64,000 bases of DNA from a virus, in IMG/VR virus record IMGVR_UViG_3300032286_000719, positions 1 through 64,000 of that record. The stretch is one strand, 5' to 3'. A program made the translations under genes and the position numbers. Of this stretch, positions 52,584 to 61,490 are shown piece after piece. Numbering within the stretch: position 1 is the first letter of the stretch; each line of letters begins with the position of its first letter. The notes under the pieces are model-generated. The model did no database searches. It was not told where the DNA came from and was given only the letters and a program-made list of their open reading frames with translations.

Positions 52584-53187
52584 CTTTACTTACATAATTA
52601 TAGCTGTACTTGTTGTAATAATCTTTTTACAAAGGTCTTGTTCTTCTGTATCAACTACTGAGGAACCAACTGTTATTACAAAGTATGACACTATATGGAA
52701 AGAAACACACGACACTATTACGAAGGAAGTGGAGGTTGTTAAAATACAATATGTTAAACCAGAGGGTCCTGAATACACTCCAGGAGAACATATAGACACA
52801 TGTAGAGCAAGATTCAATTACTTATTGAAACAACACACTGCAAGAAGAACATATAAAGACACAATTAAACTAGACAGTCTTGGAACTATAACAGTGATTG
52901 ACACTGTTTGGTTAAACAAGCTTGGTAAAAGAACCTACATTAAAGACTATAAGATACCTCTTGTTACCAAGACAGTTACAATTATTAAAGCACAACAACC
53001 AAAAAGACAGCTTTACATAGGAGGTAACTTGTTTGGTGACAGGAGAACCCTACAATCATTTACTCCTGGTCTTATATATAAAGATAGAAAGGACAGAGTG
53101 TATCAAGCTAATGTTGGTGTAAACTTTGATGGTACATTAATCTTTGGTGTTGGTACATATTGGAAAATCAACTTGAACAAAAAATAA
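52567..53187 (+). CDS. Membrane-anchored lysis-associated (spanin-like) protein
   Basis: The single N-terminal membrane helix (about residues 8-22, FTYIIIAVLVVIIFL) of this 206-residue protein is followed by QRSCSS and a long periplasmic part. The middle is rich in Thr/Lys/Val beta strands (KYDTIWKETHDTITKEVEVV), then Asp-Thr repeats (IKLDSLGTITVIDTVW); the C-terminus has beta hairpins (YQANVGVNFDGTLIFGVGTY) that could approach the outer membrane. Its position between holin and endolysin suggests a unimolecular spanin-like job in outer-membrane disruption. No lipobox is clear: the Cys after the helix is not in a canonical position. Function inferred from context. Confidence 0.5.
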   Translation: MKSKINFTYIIIAVLVVIIFLQRSCSSVSTTEEPTVITKYDTIWKETHDTITKEVEVVKIQYVKPEGPEYTPGEHIDTCRARFNYLLKQHTARRTYKDTIKLDSLGTITVIDTVWLNKLGKRTYIKDYKIPLVTKTVTIIKAQQPKRQLYIGGNLFGDRRTLQSFTPGLIYKDRKDRVYQANVGVNFDGTLIFGVGTYWKINLNKK

Positions 53188-53193
53188 TAACCA

Positions 53194-53610
53194 ATGGTAA
53201 CAAGTGCACAAGCTTTAAAAAAATATGGAGATCCAAACTTACAAAAAAGTTTAGTTCTTTTTGATGTACCAACTGAACTTGAAATAGGTTTAATACCTAA
53301 AAGAATATATTGCAACAAAGATCTTGTTGCACCTCTTACACAAGCATTTAAAAACTTAATTGCAACTGGTCATGTAAAAGAAATTAAAACATGGGATGGT
53401 TGTTTTAACATTAGAAAGAAAAGAGGATTAACTAGTATGTCATTACATTCTTGGGGAATTGCTGTTGATATAAATGCATTTGAAAATGGTCTTGGTAAAA
53501 CTCCTAAGTTGTCATCAGGATTTGTAAAATGTTTTACAGATGCAGGTTTTGATTGGGGAGGAACATGGACACGTAAAGATGGAATGCACTTCCAATTAAG
53601 TAAAATATAA
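53194..53610 (+). CDS. Endolysin, M15-family peptidase
   Basis: This 138-residue enzyme has the zinc-binding pattern of M15 D,D-/L,D-peptidases (VanY or T5 endolysin type): SLHSWGIAVDIN with H85 and D92, and KDGMHFQLS with D129 and H132. The length fits a single catalytic domain. It lacks a signal peptide, so it needs the holin at 52146 to reach peptidoglycan, where it would cut stem-peptide bonds. It starts seven bases after the spanin-like gene and overlaps the next small gene by one base (TAATG). Confidence 0.85.
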   Translation: MVTSAQALKKYGDPNLQKSLVLFDVPTELEIGLIPKRIYCNKDLVAPLTQAFKNLIATGHVKEIKTWDGCFNIRKKRGLTSMSLHSWGIAVDINAFENGLGKTPKLSSGFVKCFTDAGFDWGGTWTRKDGMHFQLSKI

Positions 53611-53747
53611 TGGCAAAGATAACCAACACAGTAGTGAAGTTAGAAAGACCAAAGGTTAATAGACCTAATGTACATGCTAAATCACAAACATCAAACTTAA
53701 AAAGCTCTAAGAATTACAAGAAACTTTATAAAGGACAAGGTAGATGA
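53610..53747 (+). CDS. 45-residue basic protein
   Basis: The ATG overlaps the endolysin stop by one base and the gene ends in TGA, the only non-TAA stop among complete genes in the window. The product (MAKITNTVVKLERPKVNRPN ...) is Lys/Asn/Ser rich (pI strongly basic) and ends KNYKKLYKGQGR. It overlaps the next gene by four bases (ATGA). The tight coupling on both sides supports translation. A nucleic-acid-binding or scaffold role is possible but not shown. Confidence 0.55.
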   Translation: MAKITNTVVKLERPKVNRPNVHAKSQTSNLKSSKNYKKLYKGQGR

Positions 53748-53896
53748 TGGAATGGGAATTAGAAATAGGGTTTCATTGGCCACATGATAGACTAGCTTTA
53801 GGTTGGGAGATTATATATGCTGATGACAAATATAATTTTGATACATATATTCTATATGTTGGAATTATGACAATAACACTAGACGTATGGAAGTAA
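53744..53896 (+). CDS. 50-residue protein with conserved-looking beta/Trp pattern
   Basis: Start ATG at 53744 (ATGATGG; a second Met follows at 53747) inside the ATGA overlap. The peptide MMEWELEIGFHWPHDRLALG ... LYVGIMTITLDVWK has a beta-like pattern. I recall similar short 'W-x-x-D-x-x-xGW-E' proteins in many phages near lysis and DNA-metabolism genes, function unknown. It overlaps the next gene by ten bases. Confidence 0.6.
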   Translation: MMEWELEIGFHWPHDRLALGWEIIYADDKYNFDTYILYVGIMTITLDVWK

Positions 53897-54189
53897 TATA
53901 TCAAGGAGATGTAGCAACAGATGGTAGTACAAAAATACTTTGTACAACGTCATCATTGAATGTAACTAACATTGTTATAAACAATCTTAGTTCAAACTAT
54001 GTTTTCAACTTAAATAGAATTAAGAATGACTCTCCTTTAGTTACAGTTCCTATATATGAATTAAGTTTAGATGCAGGAGATTCAATAAGAGATACAAATC
54101 CTTACATCTTATATAACTCTGATTATATACAATTCATTTCAGATGTAGTAGGAACAACATATTATGTTAAAGCAACACTAGAAATATAA
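53887..54189 (+). CDS. Small beta-rich protein before a tail fiber
   Basis: This 100-residue protein has alternating hydrophobic beta strands (TNIVINNLSSNYVFNLNRI, YELSLDAGDSI, TYYVKATLEI), like small head/tail beta-sandwich proteins or fiber chaperones. There is no signal or membrane segment. It overlaps its upstream neighbour by ten bases and its downstream fiber gene by one base, so it is likely co-translated with the fiber. Confidence 0.5.
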   Translation: MEVIYQGDVATDGSTKILCTTSSLNVTNIVINNLSSNYVFNLNRIKNDSPLVTVPIYELSLDAGDSIRDTNPYILYNSDYIQFISDVVGTTYYVKATLEI

Positions 54190-55604
54190 TGTATGAGTTT
54201 ATAGATAAGAATGGAAAAATCTCAGCTAACTCTGCTAATGTTATTGTAATAGATAAGAATGGATTAGTAAAGCAAGTTGGCACAGGGGGAGGAGGAGGCT
54301 CTCCAACAGGCCCTGCAGGAGGTGACTTATCTGGAACCTATCCCAATCCATCAGTTGTATGGAATAATGGAACAAGTACATATAATTTATTATACTATCC
54401 TCTTTCATCTAATCCAGCTAATTATCTTACATCAACTTCAGCAGGCTTACTTTATTATCCTTTATCAAGTAATCCTGCAGGATATGTAACTCCTACTTTT
54501 CCAGGAGCAGGAACAAATAGATATATTACTAGATGGAGTGGTACAGGAACTATTGAAAATAGTAATCTGTATGATTCAGGAGGAGGTATATATAATGTTA
54601 ATCCTGTATCAGGTAATTATTCTTTTCAAATAAATGGATTTTCTGGTTTAGGAACATCTTATGGATTACAAATAATTGCAGGTTCAAATAATAGCGATAC
54701 TTCTTTTAATGTAAGAAATTATAATGGAACTGTTCAATTATTTAAAATAAAAGGAGATGGAGAATTACAAATAGGTGTAACTCCAACAACAGGAACAACA
54801 TCTGATTATATTTTATTAAGAGATAGTTCAGGTAATGTAAAACAAATAGCCTATCCTACTATTCCTAGTGGAGGTGTTATATCAGTTACAGGAACTTCTC
54901 CAATAGTTTCAAGTGGAGGAGCTACTCCTGCAATTAGTATTCCTTTAGGAACATCATCAGTTGATGGCTATTTATCTGCTACTGATAGAACAAATTTTCA
55001 AACTGCTTATTCTAATAGAATAACATCTTTAACTACAACAGGTTCTGGTGCTGCAACATTAATATCTAATGTGTTAAATATACCTACTCCAGTTATACCA
55101 ACAGTTGGTACTTGGGGAACATTAAACTATCCAACATGGACTACAGGCACACCATTTGTTAAAATGACTGCTGTAGGCACATTTACTTTAGATACAACTA
55201 CATATTTATCATCTATTACATCTTCAGATGTAACAACAGCATTAGGATATACACCAGTTACAAACGCAAGAACAATATCCACAACATCTCCTTTGAGTGG
55301 TGGTGGTGATTTAACTGCAGATAGAACATTTAGTATTACACAAGCTACAACATCAACTGATGGATATTTAAGTGCTACAGATTGGACTACATTTAATAGT
55401 AAACAAAATGGTTCATCAAGAAGAAATGCAAACAATTCTACAAATAATAATATAAATTATTGTGGATATGCACCAGTTGGTTCTGCAGAATCTGCAACAG
55501 TGTGGACAATAACAAGAATAACAGTAGCTGCAAGTGGCTCAATAACAACAGGTTTAGCTACAAACGTAGCTTGGACAAGTAGAGAATCTATACCATATAC
55601 ATAA
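54189..55604 (+). CDS. Tail fiber
   Basis: The N-terminal adaptor of this 471-residue protein (FIDKNGKISANSANVIVIDK) is followed by a Gly-rich hinge with PTGPAGGDLSGTYPNPSV, a common phage fiber signature. Repeats containing LLYYPLSSNPA appear twice. The shaft has a motif found in many Bacteroidota phage fibers (STDGYLSATDRTNFQTAYS and STDGYLSATDWTTFNSKQ, a duplicated unit). The last 60 residues (YAPVGSAESATVWTITRITV ... NVAWTSRESIPYT) are a small terminal domain seen on phage fibers. There is no Thr/Ser linker. Likely trimeric, receptor-binding. Confidence 0.8.
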   Translation: MYEFIDKNGKISANSANVIVIDKNGLVKQVGTGGGGGSPTGPAGGDLSGTYPNPSVVWNNGTSTYNLLYYPLSSNPANYLTSTSAGLLYYPLSSNPAGYVTPTFPGAGTNRYITRWSGTGTIENSNLYDSGGGIYNVNPVSGNYSFQINGFSGLGTSYGLQIIAGSNNSDTSFNVRNYNGTVQLFKIKGDGELQIGVTPTTGTTSDYILLRDSSGNVKQIAYPTIPSGGVISVTGTSPIVSSGGATPAISIPLGTSSVDGYLSATDRTNFQTAYSNRITSLTTTGSGAATLISNVLNIPTPVIPTVGTWGTLNYPTWTTGTPFVKMTAVGTFTLDTTTYLSSITSSDVTTALGYTPVTNARTISTTSPLSGGGDLTADRTFSITQATTSTDGYLSATDWTTFNSKQNGSSRRNANNSTNNNINYCGYAPVGSAESATVWTITRITVAASGSITTGLATNVAWTSRESIPYT

Positions 55605-55615
55605 AAAATAAAATT

Positions 55616-55906
55616 ATGCCAATTACAAGTAATAATCCAATAGAAGTAGATGGAAATGTTTATCCATACTACATGATTAATTTAGCAATATCGCCATTAG
55701 TTAAACCAACTGATATAGGTGGTAGTGTAGCTATGCGTTTAACACCTTACAGAGTTTTAGAAGATGGAAGTTCAGTAAGTTTGCCTGACAATTCAATTCC
55801 TATTACATATATGGATGTTTTTGATAGTGGAGACACAGATGCTATAAATGCAGCAGCTACAATTATGGGTGCATTGCAAACATTTATTAATGATAAAAAT
55901 CTTTAA
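55616..55906 (+). CDS. Small fiber-cluster protein
   Basis: This 96-residue protein is beta-rich in its first half (YYMINLAISPLV, SVAMRLTPYRVL) and helical at the end (AINAAATIMGALQTFINDKN). Small proteins of this look often sit beside fibers in Bacteroidota phages, as a chaperone or minor tip protein. It starts 11 bases after the fiber and two bases before the next fiber gene. Function not known. Confidence 0.5.
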   Translation: MPITSNNPIEVDGNVYPYYMINLAISPLVKPTDIGGSVAMRLTPYRVLEDGSSVSLPDNSIPITYMDVFDSGDTDAINAAATIMGALQTFINDKNL

Positions 55907-55908
55907 TT

Positions 55909-57183
55909 ATGGCAGTAAGATATGCAGTAGCAAGTGGTAACTGGAGTAATACTGCTACTTGGAATGGTGGTACATTACCAACAAGTGCAGATGATGTATA
56001 TGCTAATGGTTTTACTGTTACTATAAATGGTACTTTTACTGTATTATCTATAAGAAGTACATCAAATGCGTCACCTGTTGTTTTGGTAGGAGGTCAATTT
56101 ATTTATGCTAATGGGGGAGATTTAACTTGCACTGCTGCTCAAGCTATTGTTATTGGTTCACTCACTTCAGTATTAGAGATGAATTTAGCAAGTCCTAATA
56201 CTGCCACTTTTAGAGGTAGTATTTTAACGTCTAATGTTGTTACAGGTTCTACTACTATTTTATTATCATCAACTGGAACTTTTAATTTAATAGGAAATTA
56301 TAGTGCAGATGGTTCCACAAGCAATTCAACTGGAGGTAAAACTATTATAGGTTCAACAGGAAATGGAACATTAAATATAGTTGGTGATTTAAATAATGCA
56401 AGTAATATTGGAGGAAGTCAAAGTAGTAACACATTAGTATTAACAGGAGGAATATTAAATTTAACAGGCAATGTAAGTAATGCTTCTATTTCATCAGGTT
56501 CAGGAAATGCATTTACAATAAATTCAGCATCTGCTACTGCAAATATAACTGGAAATATTACAAATTCATCTCCTAAAATATCTATATCAATTAATGGAGG
56601 TAACCTTAATGTTGTTGGAAATACAACAGGAGGTAGTACTCAACCAGCAATTTTTAATCAAACAACTGCTGCAACAATTTCTGTTACTGGTATAATTACT
56701 GCAAGTACTGGAGCACCAGCTATTTATTCATCTTTTGCTCTTACATCAGCATATAGTTCAGGAACATTTGTAAAAGTCTCTGGAAACGTAGTTAATTCAA
56801 CTAATAATATGGCTATTGTAGCACCAAGAGTAACAATAGACACTGCTACATCAAGTTGGTTATTTCAAATAAGCACAGGTGGTAATAGAACATTATACGC
56901 AGCAGGTGTTGCTTTAGGAAATCCTGCAACTAATAATGTAAGAAGTGGAACAGTTTATGGAGCATCAAGTGAATTAACAGGAACATTGATTGTACCATCT
57001 CCATCTAATGTATTACAGGGAGTTGGAACAGATGCTACAGTGGGAACATTATTAATGACACCAGCTGACTTTTGGAATTATTTAATATCAAGTGGTTTCA
57101 CAGCAAATAGTATTGGAGATAGATTACAAAATGCAGCAACTGTAGCTACAACTGGTGGACAAATAGCATCATATAATATATAA
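55909..57183 (+). CDS. Beta-helical tail fiber / tailspike-like protein with G8-like start
   Basis: This 424-residue protein starts with ASGNWSNTATWNGGTLPTSADD, the opening of G8-type/right-handed beta-helix modules. Repeating turns follow with Asn/Ser/Thr/Gly (LNIVGDLNNASNI, LNLTGNVSNASIS, ANITGNITNSSPK, LNVVGNTTGGST), spaced at about 25-30 residues like beta-helix coils. The C-terminus (SPSNVLQGVGTDATVGTLLM ... GQIASYNI) is helical. No enzymatic motif is clear. Probably a surface stalk or spike that binds polysaccharide. Confidence 0.7.
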   Translation: MAVRYAVASGNWSNTATWNGGTLPTSADDVYANGFTVTINGTFTVLSIRSTSNASPVVLVGGQFIYANGGDLTCTAAQAIVIGSLTSVLEMNLASPNTATFRGSILTSNVVTGSTTILLSSTGTFNLIGNYSADGSTSNSTGGKTIIGSTGNGTLNIVGDLNNASNIGGSQSSNTLVLTGGILNLTGNVSNASISSGSGNAFTINSASATANITGNITNSSPKISISINGGNLNVVGNTTGGSTQPAIFNQTTAATISVTGIITASTGAPAIYSSFALTSAYSSGTFVKVSGNVVNSTNNMAIVAPRVTIDTATSSWLFQISTGGNRTLYAAGVALGNPATNNVRSGTVYGASSELTGTLIVPSPSNVLQGVGTDATVGTLLMTPADFWNYLISSGFTANSIGDRLQNAATVATTGGQIASYNI

Positions 57184-57270
57184 ATAAAAATAAATAAAAT
57201 ATATTTGTATTTGATATAGAAATTATCACTACATTTATAGCGTCATTTAATAATCTTTAAAATAAAAATC

Positions 57271-58296
57271 ATGGCAATACCATCAAGAGGAATAGGCTGG
57301 AGTACAGAAGATAACCTGTTATGGCAAATCTCTAAGCAATTAGAAAGACTAACGCAAGTTACAGGTAATAGTGTAAGTGGATCTCAAACACTTGCACAAA
57401 CACTTGTTATTGGAAACAATACAGGTGGAACTGATATACTATTAAATAATGATGATGCAATACAGTTAGAGAATAATTCTTCAATTAAAAAAGGAACTTA
57501 TGACTTTGGTCAAAATGGTGGTGTTTCTCGTATATGTGGAGTCGATTATGAGGATATGTGGCAAGGTGGAATTAGACACGTTTTTGATAACAATGGATAT
57601 ATTAGAAATTCAACAAATGGTTTTAATACAGTTCCTAATACCAGTTTTGATGATACTTTAAGATTTAAAGTAGGTTCATTTTGGACTTTAGATGATGGTA
57701 CTACTTACAAATGTATTGACAATAGTACAGGAGCAGCTGTTTGGGAATTATATTCTTCACCACCTAAATATAAAGTGTATACAGCTTTATTAACACAGAG
57801 TGGTTCTAGTAATCCTCAAGATATTAACTCAGGAAATTTAACTGTAGGTGTAACATATTTCATCAATAATAATGTGTTAGGAGATTTTACAAATGTAGGA
57901 GCACCTAATAATGATAATGGTACATATTTTGTGGCAACAGGTACAACTCCAGCTGACTGGGGTATAAATATTAGTGGTGATACACTTACTTTTGATACAG
58001 CAACTCCAATAGTAAGAATATTAGAAAACACTATTGGTGATGTTTGGTTTGTATATTTAGACCTTGGGAATTACGCTTGTTATTGCTCAACGCCTTTATT
58101 TACTGTTAATAAAACAACATTAAATAGTGAGATATTTTATAGTAACACTAACGACCAAATGTGCTCTTTAATTAGTAGCACAGGTGATTTTGACAGCCAA
58201 TCTGTAGTTTTTTCATCTGTAAGAAGTTCAGGGTCAATACAATTTGAAAATAACGCATTGCAAGATACATTTTTTGAAATAAGAGTGTACAACTAA
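57271..58296 (+). CDS. Tail fiber with MAIPSR adaptor
   Basis: The first 35 residues (MAIPSRGIGWSTEDNLLWQI SKQLERLT) are nearly identical to the start of the next two genes, marking an anchor that fixes alternative appendages to one virion site. The body of this 341-residue protein is beta-rich (residues 80-341) with a module ILENTIGDVWFVYLDL near 248-265 and an earlier DINSGNLTVGVTYFINN unit found in other phage fibers. It lacks a Thr/Ser linker. An 87-base AT-rich gap precedes it; within that, TATATTTG at 57200-57207 resembles a promoter -7 box without a partner. Confidence 0.7.
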   Translation: MAIPSRGIGWSTEDNLLWQISKQLERLTQVTGNSVSGSQTLAQTLVIGNNTGGTDILLNNDDAIQLENNSSIKKGTYDFGQNGGVSRICGVDYEDMWQGGIRHVFDNNGYIRNSTNGFNTVPNTSFDDTLRFKVGSFWTLDDGTTYKCIDNSTGAAVWELYSSPPKYKVYTALLTQSGSSNPQDINSGNLTVGVTYFINNNVLGDFTNVGAPNNDNGTYFVATGTTPADWGINISGDTLTFDTATPIVRILENTIGDVWFVYLDLGNYACYCSTPLFTVNKTTLNSEIFYSNTNDQMCSLISSTGDFDSQSVVFSSVRSSGSIQFENNALQDTFFEIRVYN

Positions 58297-58314
58297 TAAT
58301 ATATAAAGAAAGAA

Positions 58315-59301
58315 ATGGCTATACCTAGTAGACAAATTGGTTGGAGCACACAATCTAACTTACTATGGCAGATATCTAAACAATTAGAACGTCTGACATG
58401 TGTAACTGCTGGTGGATGTGGCACAACTACTACTACAACTACTACTACTACAGGATGTTTAAATTGTGTAGAAGAACCTGTTGTTATTGGCACACAAACT
58501 TGGGACAAATGTAATTTAAATGTAACTACTTATGCTAATGGAGATCCTATCCCAGAGGTAACAGATCCTGCTGTATGGACTAGTTTAACTACTGGAGCTT
58601 GGTGCTATTATGACAATGACCCTCTAAATGAACCTATATATGGAAAACTCTACAACTGGTATGCATTAACAGATCCAAGAGGATTAGCTCCTGTAGGTAA
58701 AAGTATTCCAACAGATGAAGACTGGACCACTTTAACCACTTTCTTAGGAGGAGAATCAATTGCTGGAGGATCAATGAAAGAGACAGGACTATGTCATTGG
58801 GCAGATCCAAACACAGATGCTACAAACAGTAGTGGTTTTACAGCTCTTGGAGGAGGTTATAGAGACATTGATAGCACATTCTTAGAGTTTAATACCTATG
58901 GTGTATGGTGGGCTTCGACAGAGATAAATTCAGGTGCTTATCTTCGAATTTTATTTTACAGCGATGGTAGTGTAAACAGATCAGGTAGTGATAAAAGGCA
59001 TGGTTTCTCAGTTAGATGCTTAGTAGATAATACAACTACTACTACTACAACATTAAATCCTTTAATTAATACAAATTATACATTTATTAATTGTATAGCA
59101 CCTTGTGGTGGTGGATGTAGAAGACCTCTTTCTTATTATGATGTTTGGATGATACAATCATGTATAGACTCTTGGCCATTGATAGGATGTGCAGTTTGGT
59201 TAGATGAAGCAGGAACAACACCATTTCCTTCAGGTAATTATAATAATAATGACATTAATTGTATTGAAATAACAGATGGTGTGGTAACCAATATTGTTTA
59301 A
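58315..59301 (+). CDS. FISUMP-domain adhesin with MAIPSR adaptor
   Basis: The N-terminus MAIPSRQIGWSTQSNLLWQI is the shared anchor. A poly-Thr stretch (about 37-46) precedes a full FISUMP domain (about 48-235: VIGTQTWDKCNLNVTTYANG, WCYYDNDP, YGKLYNWYAL, LAPVGKSIPTDEDW, GSMKETGLCHW, FTALGGGYRD, FSVRCLVDN). A second Thr run near 241-247 leads to an 80-residue Cys-rich terminal domain (NCIAPCGGGC ... VWLDEAGTTPFPSG) repeated in the next protein. Compared with the 9026 FISUMP protein, the FISUMP module is attached to a different anchor. Putative receptor-binding protein. Confidence 0.85.
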   Translation: MAIPSRQIGWSTQSNLLWQISKQLERLTCVTAGGCGTTTTTTTTTTGCLNCVEEPVVIGTQTWDKCNLNVTTYANGDPIPEVTDPAVWTSLTTGAWCYYDNDPLNEPIYGKLYNWYALTDPRGLAPVGKSIPTDEDWTTLTTFLGGESIAGGSMKETGLCHWADPNTDATNSSGFTALGGGYRDIDSTFLEFNTYGVWWASTEINSGAYLRILFYSDGSVNRSGSDKRHGFSVRCLVDNTTTTTTTLNPLINTNYTFINCIAPCGGGCRRPLSYYDVWMIQSCIDSWPLIGCAVWLDEAGTTPFPSGNYNNNDINCIEITDGVVTNIV

Positions 59302-59314
59302 AATAAAAATAAAA

Positions 59315-60190
59315 ATGAGTATAGCACCAAGACAAATAGGACAGAGTACAAGAAGTAATCTTCTTTGGCAAATATCTAAACAACTTGAAAGATTGATATG
59401 TGTTAGAGCTGGTGGATGTAATACTACAACTACATCAACAACAACCATAACACCTACCACCACCACTACTACCACTCCTGCTCCAACATCAGAATGGTAT
59501 GAAGTAACTGAGTGTTATACTACAAATGTTATTTATAGTGTTGAGTATCCTGTAGGAACATTTCAATTAAATGATGGTGTTACTTATTATCTTGGTGGTG
59601 ATTGGACAATAACAAATATATTTTATACAGATCCAGGAGGTGCACAATTTGGTTTAAGTAACATATTTCAGATAGGATGTCCAACTACAACCACAACAAC
59701 AACAACAATTACACCATGTATTGAAGTGTCATTTTTAGCTATTACTGATTGTCCTGATTTAGGATATGCTACAGTGGAATACACAGATTGTAATGGAATA
59801 TATCAAACAGGTAATGTTGTTGCTGGAAGTGGAAATTCTTTAAAAGTTTGTACATTAACTGCAGGTATAACTCCTGCATTTACATGTGGAGATGGAGAGA
59901 TTACCTATGGATCAGCTTGTACTACTACAACTACTACTACAGCTGCACCTGTAGTTAATAGCACAAATAAATTTGTTAATTGTGCAGGACCATGTTTTGA
60001 ATCTGAATGTGTACCACTTAATTATTTTAATGTATGGATGACACAAGCATGTATAAATTCATGGCCAACTATTGGTTGTGAAGTATGGTTGGATTCTGAA
60101 GGAACAATACCATTTCCTAGTGGAGCTTATAATAATGGTGAGGGTGGTTGTGTATATATAGAAAATGGCACAATAACTGATATTCCTTAA
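59315..60190 (+). CDS. Thr-linker adhesin with MSIAPR adaptor
   Basis: The start at 59315 is preferred over 59294, which overlaps the preceding stop and adds MFKIKIK; 59315 aligns MSIAPRQIGQST with MAIPSRQIGWST of its neighbours. After the anchor (1-32) come a Thr/Ser linker, a beta domain (SEWYEVTECYTTNV...), a poly-Thr run, a DCNG domain (VEYTDCNGIYQTGN), another poly-Thr run and a terminal Cys-rich domain (NCAGPCFESEC ... VWLDSEGTIPFPSG) paralogous to the end of the 58315 protein. It has 291 residues in three linker-separated modules, and is followed 33 bases later by the glycosyltransferase. Confidence 0.7.
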   Translation: MSIAPRQIGQSTRSNLLWQISKQLERLICVRAGGCNTTTTSTTTITPTTTTTTTPAPTSEWYEVTECYTTNVIYSVEYPVGTFQLNDGVTYYLGGDWTITNIFYTDPGGAQFGLSNIFQIGCPTTTTTTTTITPCIEVSFLAITDCPDLGYATVEYTDCNGIYQTGNVVAGSGNSLKVCTLTAGITPAFTCGDGEITYGSACTTTTTTTAAPVVNSTNKFVNCAGPCFESECVPLNYFNVWMTQACINSWPTIGCEVWLDSEGTIPFPSGAYNNGEGGCVYIENGTITDIP

Positions 60191-60223
60191 TATAAAAAAA
60201 TAAAAATTAAAACCAACTACATT

Positions 60224-61240
60224 ATGAAAGAATTAAAATTTATCCAAGCTTGTCCTAGTGACATTTATTACACATGGCAAGTGAATCTATGGATGGAGAG
60301 TCTTAAAGAAATAGGACACTCTGACAAAGCAATCAATCTAATCTTTACACCTAAAGGAAGAGAGAATAGAGATAAGTGGAAACAGATAGAAGATCTATAT
60401 CCAGAAGCAGAGTTTCATTATTACGAAGATGAGGATAATCTGAATCGATTGATTGGAATATATATTCCTGTATTAAGACCATACGTTCTTTGGAAACATT
60501 TTAAGAAACATCCAGAACTAAGTGATTGTGCTATATTCTATTGTGATTCAGATATTCTTTTTATGAAAGATTTTAATGTGGATCAGTTTTTGGAAGATGA
60601 TGTTAACTACTTATCAGATACAAACAGTTATATTAACGCTAAGTATTTTGATAGCAAGGTGCATCAAGTGTTACCAGAGAAACTGGAAGAATATAAAGGA
60701 AGAGATGTTCTTGCTGAGATAGCAAGTGTTGTTGGAATAAGCAGAGAAATAGCTGAAGCTAATAATGATCATTCAGGAGGAGCTCAATATCTATTAAAGA
60801 ATGTAGATGCTGACTTCTGGAGTAAGGTGATGAATGATTGTATTCTTATAAGAACCTATTTACAACAAGTGAATAGAGAATTCTTTAAAGATGAGAACAG
60901 TGGATTCCAAAGTTGGTGTGCAGACATGTGGGCTGTTCTTTGGAACATATGGGTTAGAGAAAAAGAAACAAGAGTGGTGCCTGAACTAGCATTTGCTTGG
61001 GCAACAGATCCTATCACAAAACTTGATACCCACACCATCTTTCATAATGCAGGCATAGTGTCTGAGACAGGAAATGGTTATCCAGCTTTCTATAAAGGTA
61101 AATATCACATGGGAACAGATCCAACAAAAGATCCTAACCTAGATATGATTCTTGAGAACGAACAATCAAAAAAATATTGCACGTGGTTTTATGCCACTAA
61201 ACTAAACGAAATCAAAAACAAATATAACCTAGACTATTAA
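60224..61240 (+). CDS. Putative GT-A glycosyltransferase
   Basis: This 338-residue protein has FIQACPSDIYYTWQVNLWM at the N-terminus (sugar-nucleotide-binding side), then AIFYCDSDILF with a DSD (DxD) motif at 108-110 for metal and nucleotide-sugar binding, and NNDHSGGAQYLLKNVDADFW near 180-199 (acceptor-side loop). The GT-A assignment rests on these; donor and acceptor are unknown. It sits between the Thr-linker fiber at 59315 and two proteins with Thr tails (61257, 61493). That placement suggests it could modify Thr/Ser tracts. Host surface glycan or DNA modification are alternatives. The leader AACCAACTACATTATG resembles the one before 384. Confidence 0.7.
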   Translation: MKELKFIQACPSDIYYTWQVNLWMESLKEIGHSDKAINLIFTPKGRENRDKWKQIEDLYPEAEFHYYEDEDNLNRLIGIYIPVLRPYVLWKHFKKHPELSDCAIFYCDSDILFMKDFNVDQFLEDDVNYLSDTNSYINAKYFDSKVHQVLPEKLEEYKGRDVLAEIASVVGISREIAEANNDHSGGAQYLLKNVDADFWSKVMNDCILIRTYLQQVNREFFKDENSGFQSWCADMWAVLWNIWVREKETRVVPELAFAWATDPITKLDTHTIFHNAGIVSETGNGYPAFYKGKYHMGTDPTKDPNLDMILENEQSKKYCTWFYATKLNEIKNKYNLDY

Positions 61241-61256
61241 CCCTAAATTTTAAACA

Positions 61257-61490
61257 ATGGGAAGCATTAATTCAAGACCTTTAAAGGCTTTTGTTAGATT
61301 CGATGGATCTGGCAGAATAGTTGCAGGAAGCTTAATCCTTAGAAAAAATAAGCCCAAGGTGGGTAAGTGGAAAGAAATACAAGCATATGAGTGCTGTTTT
61401 CTTACTACCACTACAACCACTACAGTAGCTCCTACTACTACTAGCACAACAACTGCAAGAGCTACAACAACAACTACAACAACAAGATAA
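61257..61490 (+). CDS. 77-residue protein with Thr-rich tail (tandem copy 1)
   Basis: Residues about 8-47 form a small basic beta domain (LKAFVRFDGSGRIVAGSLIL, ending YECCF). From about 49 to the end the chain is Thr/Ser with Ala/Val/Pro/Arg breaks. It is paralogous to the next gene (LKAFVRFDGSGR in both, with a CC pair before the tail). Immediately after the glycosyltransferase, it looks like a small substrate or decoration protein. Function unknown. Confidence 0.7.
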   Translation: MGSINSRPLKAFVRFDGSGRIVAGSLILRKNKPKVGKWKEIQAYECCFLTTTTTTTVAPTTTSTTTARATTTTTTTR

